Source of the DNA: CAVQBP01 sp963782475
GTDB lineage: Bacteria; Bacteroidota; Ignavibacteria; Ignavibacteriales; Ignavibacteriaceae
Reading direction: 5' to 3'
DNA length: 64,000 bases
NCBI GenBank assembly: GCA_963782475.1
Contig: CAWAJW010000008.1
Coordinates: forward strand, 248,001 to 312,000
Under the pieces are notes generated by a model, which had not been told where the DNA came from, did not search any database, and saw only the letters and a list, made by a program, of their open reading frames with translations. The stretch's first letter is position 1, and each line of letters begins with the position of its first letter. A program made the position numbers and the translations under genes. Positions 36,500 to 46,194 of the stretch are shown here, one piece after another.

Positions 36500-37060
36500 A
36501 TGTTTGTAAAAAAAACAAGTTTAATCGACAATAGTCCCCTTCAACAAATTAAAATTAATGATAGAGCATCATTAGAGAAGATATACAATCAATATTGGTC
36601 AAAGCTGTATATTTATGCTTTCAATATATTAAGGGAGAGAGAAATATGTGAAGATATAGTGCAGGAGATTTTTATTGATTTATGGGCTAAAAGACATAAA
36701 GTTAAGATTTATGATCTTAATTCTTACCTGTATCAGGCGGTTAAGTATCAAGTATTCAATCATTTCCGTAAAAGTAAATATAAAAAACAATTACTAATGA
36801 AATTAAATCTGATAAATTCTGAGTATAAAATTGATGATTTGTTTGAAAAGAAGGAGTTAAAAGCTCATATAAATAAAGCGATATCCAGATTACCAAAACA
36901 AAGGAGAATAATTTTTCAGATGAGCAGGTATGAAGGATTATCAAATAAGGAAATTTCTGAAAACCTTAATATTTCATTACAAACTGTTAAGAATCAAATT
37001 AGTGCATCATTAAAATTTATTCGCAAATCTTTGAATAACCTTTATATATTATTTTTCTAG
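36500..37060 (+). CDS. ECF RNA polymerase sigma factor (FecI-like)
   Basis: The 186-residue sigma-70 family ECF factor has region 2 (LEKIYNQYWSKLYIYAFNIL, EICEDIVQEIFIDLW) and region 4 (AISRLPKQRRIIFQMSRYEGLSNKEISENLNISLQTVKNQI). In Bacteroidota such factors pair with a FecR anti-sigma factor and a TBDT that has an N-terminal STN signalling domain. All three occur next to it, in this order. It should direct transcription of one or more of the TBDT units downstream. The next gene, fecR, is broken, so its control partner may now be the fecR at 42.5 kb. Confidence 0.9.
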   Translation: MFVKKTSLIDNSPLQQIKINDRASLEKIYNQYWSKLYIYAFNILREREICEDIVQEIFIDLWAKRHKVKIYDLNSYLYQAVKYQVFNHFRKSKYKKQLLMKLNLINSEYKIDDLFEKKELKAHINKAISRLPKQRRIIFQMSRYEGLSNKEISENLNISLQTVKNQISASLKFIRKSLNNLYILFF

Positions 37061-37188
37061 ACTCTCCGGGGGATCAGATTCCATCCCAATTCTATTATCA
37101 TATACTTAAATAAATTCAAAAAGCTTTTTGATGAATAGTACTTTTTTCTCATTCATGTTACCTGTTATTATACTTTTTCGAAAAAAAT

Positions 37189-37444
37189 TTGAACACAAGG
37201 GAATTCTCAAACTCAATTGAAAAGTATAAAAAGGGTGAATGTTCTGTTGGAGGGAAAGATAAAAGTCTCTAATAATGAAAAGGGAGAATTTGAAAAAACG
37301 CTTAAGCCAAAAGAGAAACTGCTGTATAATAAAGAAAATAATGTTAGCTCATTTGGTTTGTTAAAAACAATGGAGGTTGCTATGAACAGAATATTGTTTA
37401 AGAATACTAAAGAAATTCAACTGGTTAAGCAAATAAAATATTGA
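37189..37444 (+). pseudogene. fecR remnant with a large internal deletion (unit A)
   Basis: The first 17-19 codons (NTREFSNSIEKYKKGECS) match the start of the intact FecR at 42544 (MNLKEFSILIEKYKKGECS). The following sequence (VLLEGKIKVSNNEKG, LKPKEKLLYNKENNVSSFG) matches its residues from about 204 on, in another frame. About 555 bp, including the membrane helix and most of the FecR domain, are gone; the junction is near GAATGTTCT-GTTGGAGG (37240). The C-terminal DUF4974 part is also lost. It cannot act as an anti-sigma factor. Confidence 0.8.
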
Positions 37445-37467
37445 AGAGTTTTTAAGCCTGGTATAAT

Positions 37468-40008
37468 ATGAGAAATAATATTTGGGGAACACCTGAAACT
37501 GCGGTATTTAATCCAATTACAAGGGCGTTTTTTCTATCTTTTATAATAAGTATTGTGCTGACTTATAATGTTAATGGACAAAATCTTCCGGATACAAAAG
37601 TTAGTGTGAAAGCAGTAAATATTACGCTTGGTGAATTTCTAAATATTTTAGAACAGAAAACAGATATTACTTTCAGTTATCTTAATGAAGAATTACCCTT
37701 AAAAGAAAAAGTAACCTTGGATGTGGAAAACGAATCTTTACAGCAAATTCTTGAAATACTATCAACTAGATTTGCATTAATATTTACCAGAATTAATAAT
37801 ATAATAACGGTAAAAAAGAAGGGAAGCGAAAGCGATCAAAATAAACCGCATGGTTTTGGAACATTAAGAGGGATTGTCCGGGATTCTACTACAACTGAAG
37901 TTTTACCTTATGCTAATGTTTATATTAAGGGGTTAAATACCGGTGCCAGTACCGATAGCCGTGGATTTTTTCTTATCCCTTCTATTCCTGCAGACCAAAA
38001 ATATACTGTGATTGTAACATATGTAGGTTACACTCCTAAAAAGGTTTATGTATTTATGCTGGAAAGTAAAATAACTCAAATAAATGTTTATCTCTCAAAG
38101 TCCGCTATTGAACTAGGTAATGTTATAGTATCTGGAAAAAATTCAAATAAAACAGATGCAACTGTACAAAAAATTCCAATAAGGGATATAGAAAATATGA
38201 CCTTTGGTGTTGAAACGGATGTGATGAGATCAATTCAGCTGCAACCGGGAGTTCAATCGGCGGGAGATGTTTCTGCAAGGTACTATGTAAGGGGAGGCAC
38301 AAGTGATGAAAATTTGGTATTGTTGAACGAAGTTCCTATCTATAATCCCTTTCATGCTCTAGGAATTTTGAGTGCAATTGATCCAGACATTATAAACAGC
38401 GTTGAATTTTACAAAGGCGGGTTCGGCGCAAAGTACGGCGGCCGGCTTTCTTCGGTAATGAATATTGTTACAAAAGACGGCAACAGGAACAACTTCGGAG
38501 CAACTGCTGCGCTAAGTGAATTAACAGCTAAAGGTGCTTTTGAAGGTCCTATACCCGACGGCTCTTTTATTATAACCGGAAGAAAAAGTTATTCAAATGA
38601 GATATTAAAAAAATTTACAAACAACAGAAGTATTCCGATAGATTTTTACGATGCCTCTTTTAAGGTTAATTACTCCAACCCGGATTTCCTTCCGATTTCC
38701 AAGTTTACAATCTTCGGGTTTACAAGTAATGATAAGATAGATTATAAAGATAAATTGTACGCCAATTATAATTGGTCAAACTCAAACATAGGTTTTAACT
38801 GGTTTAATGCAGCACAGGATGATCCTTCTTTCGCCGAGTTCACTTTTTATTATTCCGGTTTTTCCGGCAGTGAAATACCGAATTCCAGCAATAGCGGGTT
38901 AATTGAGAACAAACTTGATGATTATACGGTTAAATACGATTATTATCATGTGTATGACAATAATAATGAATTTTACGGGGGAATTAAACTTTATTACATA
39001 AAAACCAGGTTACTCCTTAACAGCTCAACCGGGCAATTTAGGGATGTCGGCTCGGAAGGTGAAGCTGTTAGGGCATATTTAGGATACAGGTTATTCAGCA
39101 TAAACAAATTTAAAGCTGATATCGGTTCGCGTTTTAATTTCATGAACCTTATGGATATTACTTCGCTTTTTAGTGAACCCCGTATTAATTTAACATATAG
39201 TTTGCTGCCGACTCTGAGTTTAAAAGCTGCCTGGGGAATTTATCAGCAGGAACTAGTTACAATTTCCGACGAAGATGAAATACTGCCATTGTTTGAACCC
39301 TGGATCATTATTCCCAAATATTTAAAGGTTCCTAATTCATTTCACTATATATGCGGACTTGATTATTACCTGACTGAAAGGTTAAAACTTAATATAGAAG
39401 GTTATTATAAAACAATGCACAATTTAGCCGTACTAAACGATCAAGTAATTTATCCGACAGATCAACAATTAATTAACGCAAGCGGGGAATCTCACGGAGC
39501 CGAAGCAGCAGTAAATTATAATGCCGGGTGGATAAATGCACGGCTTTCATATTCATATTCCTGGACGACTAGAAAAGTAAGAGATATTGAATATCATCCG
39601 AGATACGACAGCCGTAATGCGGTTAAACTTTTTATTAACTGCGAGCTTGGAAATAACTGGAGAGCCGGCATTAGCTGGAATTATAATTCGGGTATGCCGT
39701 ATACCCAAATATTTGGTTATAATGATAAGTATATTCCCTCGGGAATATCAGACCCGTCATCTATTTTTTCAAATTATTCATATTTTCCGATATTTGCCGG
39801 TAGAAATGCCGCACACCTGCCGGATTATCATAGGCTCGATCTTAATTTGTCAAAGGAATTCCACATTGGATTCGTAAAAATAAATATAGGTTTAAACGTA
39901 ATAAATGTTTACGACCGTAAGAACTTCTTTTATTATGATATAATAACCGGGGAAAGAGTAAACATGCTGCCTATTTTACCTTCAATTGACATCAAGGCAG
40001 AATTATGA
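37468..40008 (+). CDS. TonB-dependent receptor with STN domain (unit A)
   Basis: The 846-residue outer-membrane receptor has, in order: signal peptide (FFLSFIISIVLTYNVNGQ), STN signalling domain (VNITLGEFLNILEQKTDITFSYL...RINNIITVKKK, about 45-120), carboxypeptidase-regulatory-like domain (GIVRDSTTTEVLPYANVYIKG), plug (GVQSAGDVSARYYVRGG, NPFHALGILSAIDPDIINSVEFYKGGFGAKYGGRLSSV) and a 22-strand-type barrel ending NMLPILPSIDIKAEL. The STN domain fits control through sigma/FecR. The stop overlaps the next start by 4 bp (ATGA), so the receptor and the DUF4249-like lipoprotein are translated together. It is paralogous to the receptor at 43642. The substrate is unknown. Confidence 0.9.
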   Translation: MRNNIWGTPETAVFNPITRAFFLSFIISIVLTYNVNGQNLPDTKVSVKAVNITLGEFLNILEQKTDITFSYLNEELPLKEKVTLDVENESLQQILEILSTRFALIFTRINNIITVKKKGSESDQNKPHGFGTLRGIVRDSTTTEVLPYANVYIKGLNTGASTDSRGFFLIPSIPADQKYTVIVTYVGYTPKKVYVFMLESKITQINVYLSKSAIELGNVIVSGKNSNKTDATVQKIPIRDIENMTFGVETDVMRSIQLQPGVQSAGDVSARYYVRGGTSDENLVLLNEVPIYNPFHALGILSAIDPDIINSVEFYKGGFGAKYGGRLSSVMNIVTKDGNRNNFGATAALSELTAKGAFEGPIPDGSFIITGRKSYSNEILKKFTNNRSIPIDFYDASFKVNYSNPDFLPISKFTIFGFTSNDKIDYKDKLYANYNWSNSNIGFNWFNAAQDDPSFAEFTFYYSGFSGSEIPNSSNSGLIENKLDDYTVKYDYYHVYDNNNEFYGGIKLYYIKTRLLLNSSTGQFRDVGSEGEAVRAYLGYRLFSINKFKADIGSRFNFMNLMDITSLFSEPRINLTYSLLPTLSLKAAWGIYQQELVTISDEDEILPLFEPWIIIPKYLKVPNSFHYICGLDYYLTERLKLNIEGYYKTMHNLAVLNDQVIYPTDQQLINASGESHGAEAAVNYNAGWINARLSYSYSWTTRKVRDIEYHPRYDSRNAVKLFINCELGNNWRAGISWNYNSGMPYTQIFGYNDKYIPSGISDPSSIFSNYSYFPIFAGRNAAHLPDYHRLDLNLSKEFHIGFVKINIGLNVINVYDRKNFFYYDIITGERVNMLPILPSIDIKAEL

Positions 40009-41012
40009 AAAGAGCGGTTTTGATTCTGCCGGTTATCTTATTTGTTCTTTTTGAATCATGCGATAATGATTTCAGTATAAACGCACCTTTTAAAAATGTT
40101 TATACTTTAAATTGCATTTTGCGCAGCGATAGTCCCATTCAATATGCAATAATTTCAAAAAATATTTATACCGAAAACGGAGCTCCCCCTGCTTCATCCG
40201 CCACCGTTCAAAATGTAAAAGGTGCAAATGTAGAAATCCATTATAATAGTTCAGTGTTTGTTATGAGAGATACAACTATCGAATTAACGGATTCGGGAAA
40301 TATAATGCAAGTTAATTGCTATTATTTAAGAAACCTAGTGATGAAACAGGGTACAACAATTAGTATTATAGCTGCCATGCCGGACGGAGAAATATTAAAA
40401 TCTACAAATCAGATTCCAGTCAACATTATATATCCTTCATACTTTCCCCAGAGTCAGCTAAAGGGGGGAAAAGGGTACTATTTAAAAGTTCCGTTCTACA
40501 GCTGGCTTTTTAGAATCAACAACAGGGAGATTATTAATATTTTAAGTTTTCCCCGATTGGAAATTGATTATAAAAAATATGAAGGGGGAACGTATGTCCC
40601 TAAAAAAACACTTGTTCCTCTCAACTATCATTCCTTTACCGACAATAACCTGGTTGCACTGTCTACTGATCTAAATTTCTCTTTTTATAATAGTGCTTAC
40701 ACATCTCTTGAAACTGTTAATACAACAATGAGGGAGATTTCGGGGAGCGACCCCAATAAGAACAATTATATAATCACCAAAGTTTTCTTTATTGTAAACA
40801 GCATGGATCCTGAATTATCGAAATATTATTCTGCCTACGAAACGTACTTAAATTCTTTTACGATTAAACTAAGACCTACAGATTTCTCTAATATTGAAGG
40901 AGGAAAAGGTATCTTCGGAATATATTACATAAATACCAGTTCCTTTAATGTGGACAAAGCTTATATTAATTCTTTCGGATATCAATTTGATCCTTCAAGG
41001 GGTAGTTATTAA
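40005..41012 (+). CDS. DUF4249-like lipoprotein (unit A)
   Basis: The 335-residue lipoprotein has the lipobox FESC (Cys19) followed by DNDFSINAP. Acidic residues just after the Cys fit a surface-export signal of Bacteroidota lipoproteins. The mature part begins VYTLNCILRSDSPIQYAIISKNIY and carries GANVEIHYNSSVFVMRDT, the pattern of DUF4249, a family usually encoded directly after a TBDT and supposed to act as its surface partner. The start overlaps the receptor stop. Paralogues are at 46191 and 54837, and all three keep the ending DGGKGIFG/EGGKGIFG. Confidence 0.8.
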   Translation: MKRAVLILPVILFVLFESCDNDFSINAPFKNVYTLNCILRSDSPIQYAIISKNIYTENGAPPASSATVQNVKGANVEIHYNSSVFVMRDTTIELTDSGNIMQVNCYYLRNLVMKQGTTISIIAAMPDGEILKSTNQIPVNIIYPSYFPQSQLKGGKGYYLKVPFYSWLFRINNREIINILSFPRLEIDYKKYEGGTYVPKKTLVPLNYHSFTDNNLVALSTDLNFSFYNSAYTSLETVNTTMREISGSDPNKNNYIITKVFFIVNSMDPELSKYYSAYETYLNSFTIKLRPTDFSNIEGGKGIFGIYYINTSSFNVDKAYINSFGYQFDPSRGSY

Positions 41013-41039
41013 TCCGGGCAAAAAATAGGAATAGATATT

Positions 41040-42377
41040 ATGAAAATTAAGATCGGTAAAAAATTAAAACAAAATCGTATTAAAGCTGCAAATCTTATCC
41101 AGATAATTCTTTTGTCAATTATTTTCTGTGCACAAAGTTATACCCAGTGGGAAAGGATTAGTTTACCGGATATGGTAAAAGTAAATTCTATAGTTATAAG
41201 GGATTCATCAATTTTTGCAGGTACAAGCGGAGGCGGAATATTTGTATCGACAAATAACGGTGAAAACTGGAAGAGCATTAACGAAAGTCTGCAAAGTAAG
41301 GTCGTTCATACTATTTTAATTAATGGAAAAAACCTTCCTGCCGGAAAGGCGAGAATTTTCGCCGGAACGGAAACAGGCGTTTCGGTTTCAACGGATAACG
41401 GTGAAAGCTGGAGATCGATTAATTCCGGCTTATCCGGATTGGGTATCTGGTCCCTGGCAGTTAGTGCAGATTCAGCCGGCGATACAACAATCTTTGCAGG
41501 AGCCTGGAGCGGGGTTTATTCTTCTACGGACTGGGGAGAAAATTGGGAAGTTACCGGCTTATCAAGTACTAAAATGCCGGTGCATACTATAATTATTTTA
41601 AACCACTATATCTTTGCGGCTACATTAAGTGAAGGACTATTTATTTCACATGACAATGGATTGACATGGACTAATACTATTATTACACATAGGGATTTTC
41701 CAGATTCCCCTGAAATGATTGCACCCATCTATTCAATAACCAAATATGAGGGTCCCTTTTTTGATTATATTATAGCCGGATCTATTGGATGCTTTTATTA
41801 TATGGATTATTCTTCCCCCTCTTTTGGTGATGGTACTCCACCTTCACCTGCCAATTGGTATACGCCTATACTCAGTTTTGCCGGTAGGAATGATACCCTT
41901 TTTACATCCCAGTACGGCTATTTCTTCTGGCTTTACCGTGATTTCCTCGGATTACACTTCGGCAGTTTAAATATCTCTTATTTGGGAAAAGATGTTTATT
42001 CTCTTGCACTGAATAACGGATATATTTTTGCAGGTACCCTAGACGGCATCTGGCGCTTGAGATATCCGGAGGCAATTACAGGGGTAGAAAGTTCCCAAGA
42101 AGTACCGGCCGGATTTGTGCTTGAACAAAATTATCCCAATCCTTTTAACCCCACGACTACAATTAAGTATAATATACCTAAAGCAGCACATGTTATATTA
42201 AAAGTTTACGATATTCTCGGTAATGTTGTGCAAACATTGATAAATAAGGAACAGCAGTCCGGAATGCACAAAGTACAGTTTACTGCGGGCAGTAGGCGGC
42301 TGGCAAGCGGAGTTTATTTTTATACGCTTCAGGCTGGAAGTTTTGTAAGCACTAAGAAGATGATCCTTTTACAATAA
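41040..42377 (+). CDS. T9SS-secreted YCF48/BNR propeller protein (unit A)
   Basis: The 445-residue protein has a signal peptide (LIQIILLSIIFCAQSYTQ), then propeller blades with repeated STNNGENWKSIN, STDNGESWRSIN, STDWGENWEV and SHDNGLTWTN phrases (YCF48/BNR-like), and a T9SS type A sorting domain (LEQNYPNPFNPTTTIKYNIP, then TKKMILL). It is translated 27 bp after the DUF4249-like gene and probably forms one operon with it. A nine-residue insert, KNLPAGKAR (about residues 96-104), is absent from the other two paralogues and is encoded by a partly palindromic stretch. Probably a surface-exposed binding protein or subunit. Confidence 0.88.
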   Translation: MKIKIGKKLKQNRIKAANLIQIILLSIIFCAQSYTQWERISLPDMVKVNSIVIRDSSIFAGTSGGGIFVSTNNGENWKSINESLQSKVVHTILINGKNLPAGKARIFAGTETGVSVSTDNGESWRSINSGLSGLGIWSLAVSADSAGDTTIFAGAWSGVYSSTDWGENWEVTGLSSTKMPVHTIIILNHYIFAATLSEGLFISHDNGLTWTNTIITHRDFPDSPEMIAPIYSITKYEGPFFDYIIAGSIGCFYYMDYSSPSFGDGTPPSPANWYTPILSFAGRNDTLFTSQYGYFFWLYRDFLGLHFGSLNISYLGKDVYSLALNNGYIFAGTLDGIWRLRYPEAITGVESSQEVPAGFVLEQNYPNPFNPTTTIKYNIPKAAHVILKVYDILGNVVQTLINKEQQSGMHKVQFTAGSRRLASGVYFYTLQAGSFVSTKKMILLQ

Positions 42378-42543
42378 GCGATTATTATGAGAAGCAAATA
42401 ATAAAAGCGGGCAAAGGTAAATACTTTTATTCCTTTTGCCCCACATCTCTTAAATGAAATTTAAAAAAGTATCATACCGGATAGTACTTTTCTCTCTTAC
42501 ATGTTATTTAGTAAATATAATTATTAATTTTTAAGAGAATTTT

Positions 42544-43551
42544 GTGAACTTAAAAGAATTTTCAATTTTAATTGAAAAGTATAAAAAGGGTGAATGTTCA
42601 GCCCGGGAAAAAGAATTGCTGGAAAATTATCTGGAATCATTTCAAAATAATCCGGGTGAATGGAACGAAAATGAAATGGGGAATCAAAGTATTGCAGAAG
42701 AAAAAATCTATTCCAAGATAATGAAGAATATCAAAAATGAGAGAGCCCATTATTTCACCCGTACATTTCAATCACCGTCGCTGTTTAAAAGGGCAGCTTC
42801 AATAATATTTTTCATCCTCCTCGGTGCCGGAATTTTATATATTTCCGGCGTATTTAATCAAAAAAAAGATCCTGTTGTATGGCATGAAAAAGTTACCTCA
42901 CCGGGCGAAAAATCCGTACTTACCCTTTCAGATGGTTCTATAGTTACACTTAATGCAGATAGTAAATTAAAATATCCGGACCGTTTTGATGATATAAGCA
43001 AAGAAGTTTACCTGGAAGGGGAAGCTTACTTTGAAGTGCGGCATAATAGTAATAAACCGTTCATTGTGCATTCTGAAAATCTTACGACTACTGATTTAGG
43101 AACTAAATTCGATGTTTCTGCATATCACGAAAATAATACTATTATAGTATCATTATTGGAAGGAAAGATAGAAGTCTCTGGAGGTGAAAATGGAAAATCG
43201 GATAAAATTATTGTTCTAAAACCAAAAGAGAAACTGCTATATGATAAAGAAAATAATGTTAGCACATTCGGTGTATTTGATTCTTTAGAAGCAGTCGGGT
43301 GGAAAGACAATATATATAAATTTGAGAATGAGCCTTTAGGTGAAGTATTTTCCAGGCTTGAAAGAGCTTACGGAATAGAATTCAAATTATCAGATCAACA
43401 AGTTTTGCTGCAAAAAATAACCGTCAAATTCGAAAAAAAATCTTTACTAACAGTAGTTGATGTAATAAAAAGTTTAACAGGGCTAGATTACAGGGTAGTC
43501 AGGAAAAATCAGGATATAAAAGGGGTTTTATTCTATAGAGACAATAAGTGA
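42544..43551 (+). CDS. FecR-type anti-sigma factor (unit B)
   Basis: A GTG start is needed to include the conserved opening MNLKEFSILIEKYKKGECSA; AAGAGAA lies before it. The 335-residue protein has a cytoplasmic sigma-binding part (1-75), a membrane helix (AASIIFFILLGAGILYISGVF, about 82-102), a periplasmic FecR domain (VTSPGEKSVLTLSDGSIVTL, EVYLEGEAYFEV, FIVHSENLTTTDLGTKFDVSAY) and a C-terminal DUF4974 (NEPLGEVFSRLERAYGIEFKL). It should hold the sigma factor until the STN domain of the receptor signals. It is the only intact FecR in the window. Confidence 0.9.
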   Translation: MNLKEFSILIEKYKKGECSAREKELLENYLESFQNNPGEWNENEMGNQSIAEEKIYSKIMKNIKNERAHYFTRTFQSPSLFKRAASIIFFILLGAGILYISGVFNQKKDPVVWHEKVTSPGEKSVLTLSDGSIVTLNADSKLKYPDRFDDISKEVYLEGEAYFEVRHNSNKPFIVHSENLTTTDLGTKFDVSAYHENNTIIVSLLEGKIEVSGGENGKSDKIIVLKPKEKLLYDKENNVSTFGVFDSLEAVGWKDNIYKFENEPLGEVFSRLERAYGIEFKLSDQQVLLQKITVKFEKKSLLTVVDVIKSLTGLDYRVVRKNQDIKGVLFYRDNK

Positions 43552-43641
43552 TTTTTATATTTCTTGTAATATGTAATTAGAATTAAGCATTAAAGAATTT
43601 CATTTAGTAAAATATCAAAATATAACAAGAAAGTTTCTCTC

Positions 43642-46194
43642 GTGCTTGATACAGGAAGTGAAATAATATTCTGGAATAACAAAACAGGGGTGTTTATTTC
43701 TTTTATTAAAACGGCTTTTCTATCCTTTATAATAAGCATCCTGTTTGCTTTTAATACCGTTGCACAAAATTTTCCGGATTCAAAAGTTAGTTTAAAAGTA
43801 GTAAATATGCCGCTGGGTGAAGTGCTTAAGATTCTGGAACTAAAGACAAATTTTTCTTTCAGTTATCTTAATGAAGAATTGCCTCTTGATGAAAAAGTAA
43901 CTTTGGATGTTAAAGATAAACCGTTGCAGCAAATTCTTGAAATACTATCAGCTAAATTCGCATTAACTTTTACCAGAATTAATAATATCATAACTGTAAA
44001 AAAGAAGGAAAGCGAAAGAGACAAGAATAAAACACAGGTTTTTGGAACACTCAGGGGAATAGTTCGCGATTCAGTAACTTCTGAAGTTTTACCTTTTGCT
44101 AATGTTTTTATAAAGGCATTAAATATCGGAGCCAGTACTGATAACCGGGGATTTTTTATAATTCCTTCCATCCCTGCAAACAAAGAATATTCAATAATCA
44201 TAACCTTTGTTGGTTATGCACCTAAAATAGTGAATGTATCTATACCTGAAAATAAAATTATGCAAGTAACTGTTTACCTTACAAAGTCTGCTATTGAACT
44301 AGGTAATGTCATAGTATCCGGAAAAAGTTCAGATGAAGTGGATGTATCCTCTCAAAAAATTCCAATAAGGGATATAGAAAACATGACTTTTGGTATTGAA
44401 ACAGATGCGATGAGAGCAATTCAGTTTCTGCCGGGAGTTCAATCCGCAGGAGATGTTTCAGCCAGGTACTATGTAAGAGGAGGTGCAAGTAATGAAAATT
44501 TAGTGTTGTTAAATGGGACTCCTATTTATAATCCATTTCATGCCCTTGGAATTTTAAGTGTAATAGATCCGGACGTAATCAACAGCGTTGAATTTTACAA
44601 AGGCGGATTCGGTGCAAAGTACGGCGGACGGCTATCTTCGGTAATGAATATTATAACAAAAGACGGCAACAGGAACAACTTCGGAGCAACTGCTGCGCTA
44701 AGTGAATTAACAGCTAAAGGTGCCTTTGAAGGCCCTATACCGGACGGCTCTTTTATTATAACCGGAAGAAAAAGTTATTCAAATGAGATATTAAAAAAAT
44801 TTACAAACAATAAAAGTATTCCAATAGATTTTTACGATGCCTCTTTTAAGGTCAATTACTCTAACCCGGAATTTCTTCCGATTTCAAAATTTACATTCTT
44901 CGGGTTTACAAGTAATGATAAGATAGATTATAAAGATAAATTGCACGCCGACTTTAATTGGTCAAATTCAAATATAGGTTTTAATTGGTTTACCGCGTCA
45001 AAGAACAGTCCTCTCTTTGCTGAACTCACGTTATATTATTCTAAATTTTCCGGTGGTGAAATACCAATTTCCAGTATTGACCGGTATATTGAGAACGGGC
45101 TTGATGACATAGCATTCAAGACAGATTTTACTTATGTGCTCAATGATAGAAACGAATATTACGGGGGAGTTAAAATTGATTATATAAAAACCAGGCTGCT
45201 GCTTAAAAATTCGACCGGGAAATTGAAAAATGTAGGCTCGGAAGGAACTTTGTTCGGTGGTTATGGCGGTTTTAAATTACTAAGTACAAAAAAGTTTAAA
45301 GCCGATCTTAGCTCGCGGGTGAATGCCTTGAATTTGGCTGAAGGGTTTTCTTTACTTTTTGAACCACGTGTTAACTTAACATATAATTTGCTTTCGACTC
45401 TGGAGTTAAAAGCCGCCTGGGGAATTTATCAACAACAGCTCGTTACAATCTCTGACGAAGATGAAGTCCTTTCCTTGTTCGAACCCTGGATCATTATTCC
45501 GTCATATTTAAAGACACCCAATGCCATACACTATATAGGCGGATTTGATTATTACCTAACTGAACGGCTTAAGCTTGATGTAGAAGGTTATTATAAAATA
45601 ATGCACAATTTAGCTGTGTTAAATGATGAAGTAATTTATCCTACCGATCCGCAATTAATTAATGCGGGCGGGGAATCTCATGGGGCCGAAGCAACTATTG
45701 ATTATCATAATCAGTGGATGAACGCACAGCTTTCTTATTCTTATTCATGGACGACCAAAAAAGTAAGAGATATTGCATACCATCCGAGATACGACAGCCG
45801 CAATGCAGTTAAGATTTATATTAATTTCGAACTTGGAAATAATTGGAGAGCCGGCGTAATGTGGAGTTATAATTCGGGTATGCCCTATACTCAAATTTAC
45901 GGTTATTATGACAAGTACAATCCGTCGGATATATTAAATTCAACATCCATACTTGATAGTTATTCTTATTTCCCTGTATTGGCGGCCAGAAATGCCGCAA
46001 ATCTACCCGATTATCACAGGCTGGATATGAATTTGTCCAGGGAATTCCGGTTCTGGTTTATGAAATTAAGTATAGACTTGAATGTAATAAACGTATATAA
46101 CCGCAAAAACTTTTTCTACTTTGATACGGAAACGGGGCAAAGAGTTAACATGCTTCCTTTCTTACCGTCAATTGATATTAAGGCGGAATTATGA
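43642..46194 (+). CDS. TonB-dependent receptor with STN domain (unit B)
   Basis: The 850-residue paralogue of the unit A receptor has a signal peptide (FIKTAFLSFIISILFAFNTVAQ), STN (MPLGEVLKILELKTNFSFSYL), carboxypeptidase-regulatory-like domain (GIVRDSVTSEVLPFANVFIKA), plug (PGVQSAGDVSARYYVRGGAS) and barrel ending NMLPFLPSIDIKAEL. The only start is GTG 43642 (no ATG is available before the signal peptide), so it is less certain. A block of about 350 bp (44580-44940) is nearly identical to unit A while the surrounding barrel loops differ. Its stop overlaps the DUF4249-like start (ATGA). Confidence 0.88.
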   Translation: MLDTGSEIIFWNNKTGVFISFIKTAFLSFIISILFAFNTVAQNFPDSKVSLKVVNMPLGEVLKILELKTNFSFSYLNEELPLDEKVTLDVKDKPLQQILEILSAKFALTFTRINNIITVKKKESERDKNKTQVFGTLRGIVRDSVTSEVLPFANVFIKALNIGASTDNRGFFIIPSIPANKEYSIIITFVGYAPKIVNVSIPENKIMQVTVYLTKSAIELGNVIVSGKSSDEVDVSSQKIPIRDIENMTFGIETDAMRAIQFLPGVQSAGDVSARYYVRGGASNENLVLLNGTPIYNPFHALGILSVIDPDVINSVEFYKGGFGAKYGGRLSSVMNIITKDGNRNNFGATAALSELTAKGAFEGPIPDGSFIITGRKSYSNEILKKFTNNKSIPIDFYDASFKVNYSNPEFLPISKFTFFGFTSNDKIDYKDKLHADFNWSNSNIGFNWFTASKNSPLFAELTLYYSKFSGGEIPISSIDRYIENGLDDIAFKTDFTYVLNDRNEYYGGVKIDYIKTRLLLKNSTGKLKNVGSEGTLFGGYGGFKLLSTKKFKADLSSRVNALNLAEGFSLLFEPRVNLTYNLLSTLELKAAWGIYQQQLVTISDEDEVLSLFEPWIIIPSYLKTPNAIHYIGGFDYYLTERLKLDVEGYYKIMHNLAVLNDEVIYPTDPQLINAGGESHGAEATIDYHNQWMNAQLSYSYSWTTKKVRDIAYHPRYDSRNAVKIYINFELGNNWRAGVMWSYNSGMPYTQIYGYYDKYNPSDILNSTSILDSYSYFPVLAARNAANLPDYHRLDMNLSREFRFWFMKLSIDLNVINVYNRKNFFYFDTETGQRVNMLPFLPSIDIKAEL

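Noticed and set aside
43863..44201. Minus-strand open frame of 112 codons inside receptor B
   Set aside because: Shadow of the STN and carboxypeptidase-like domains; no independent signal.
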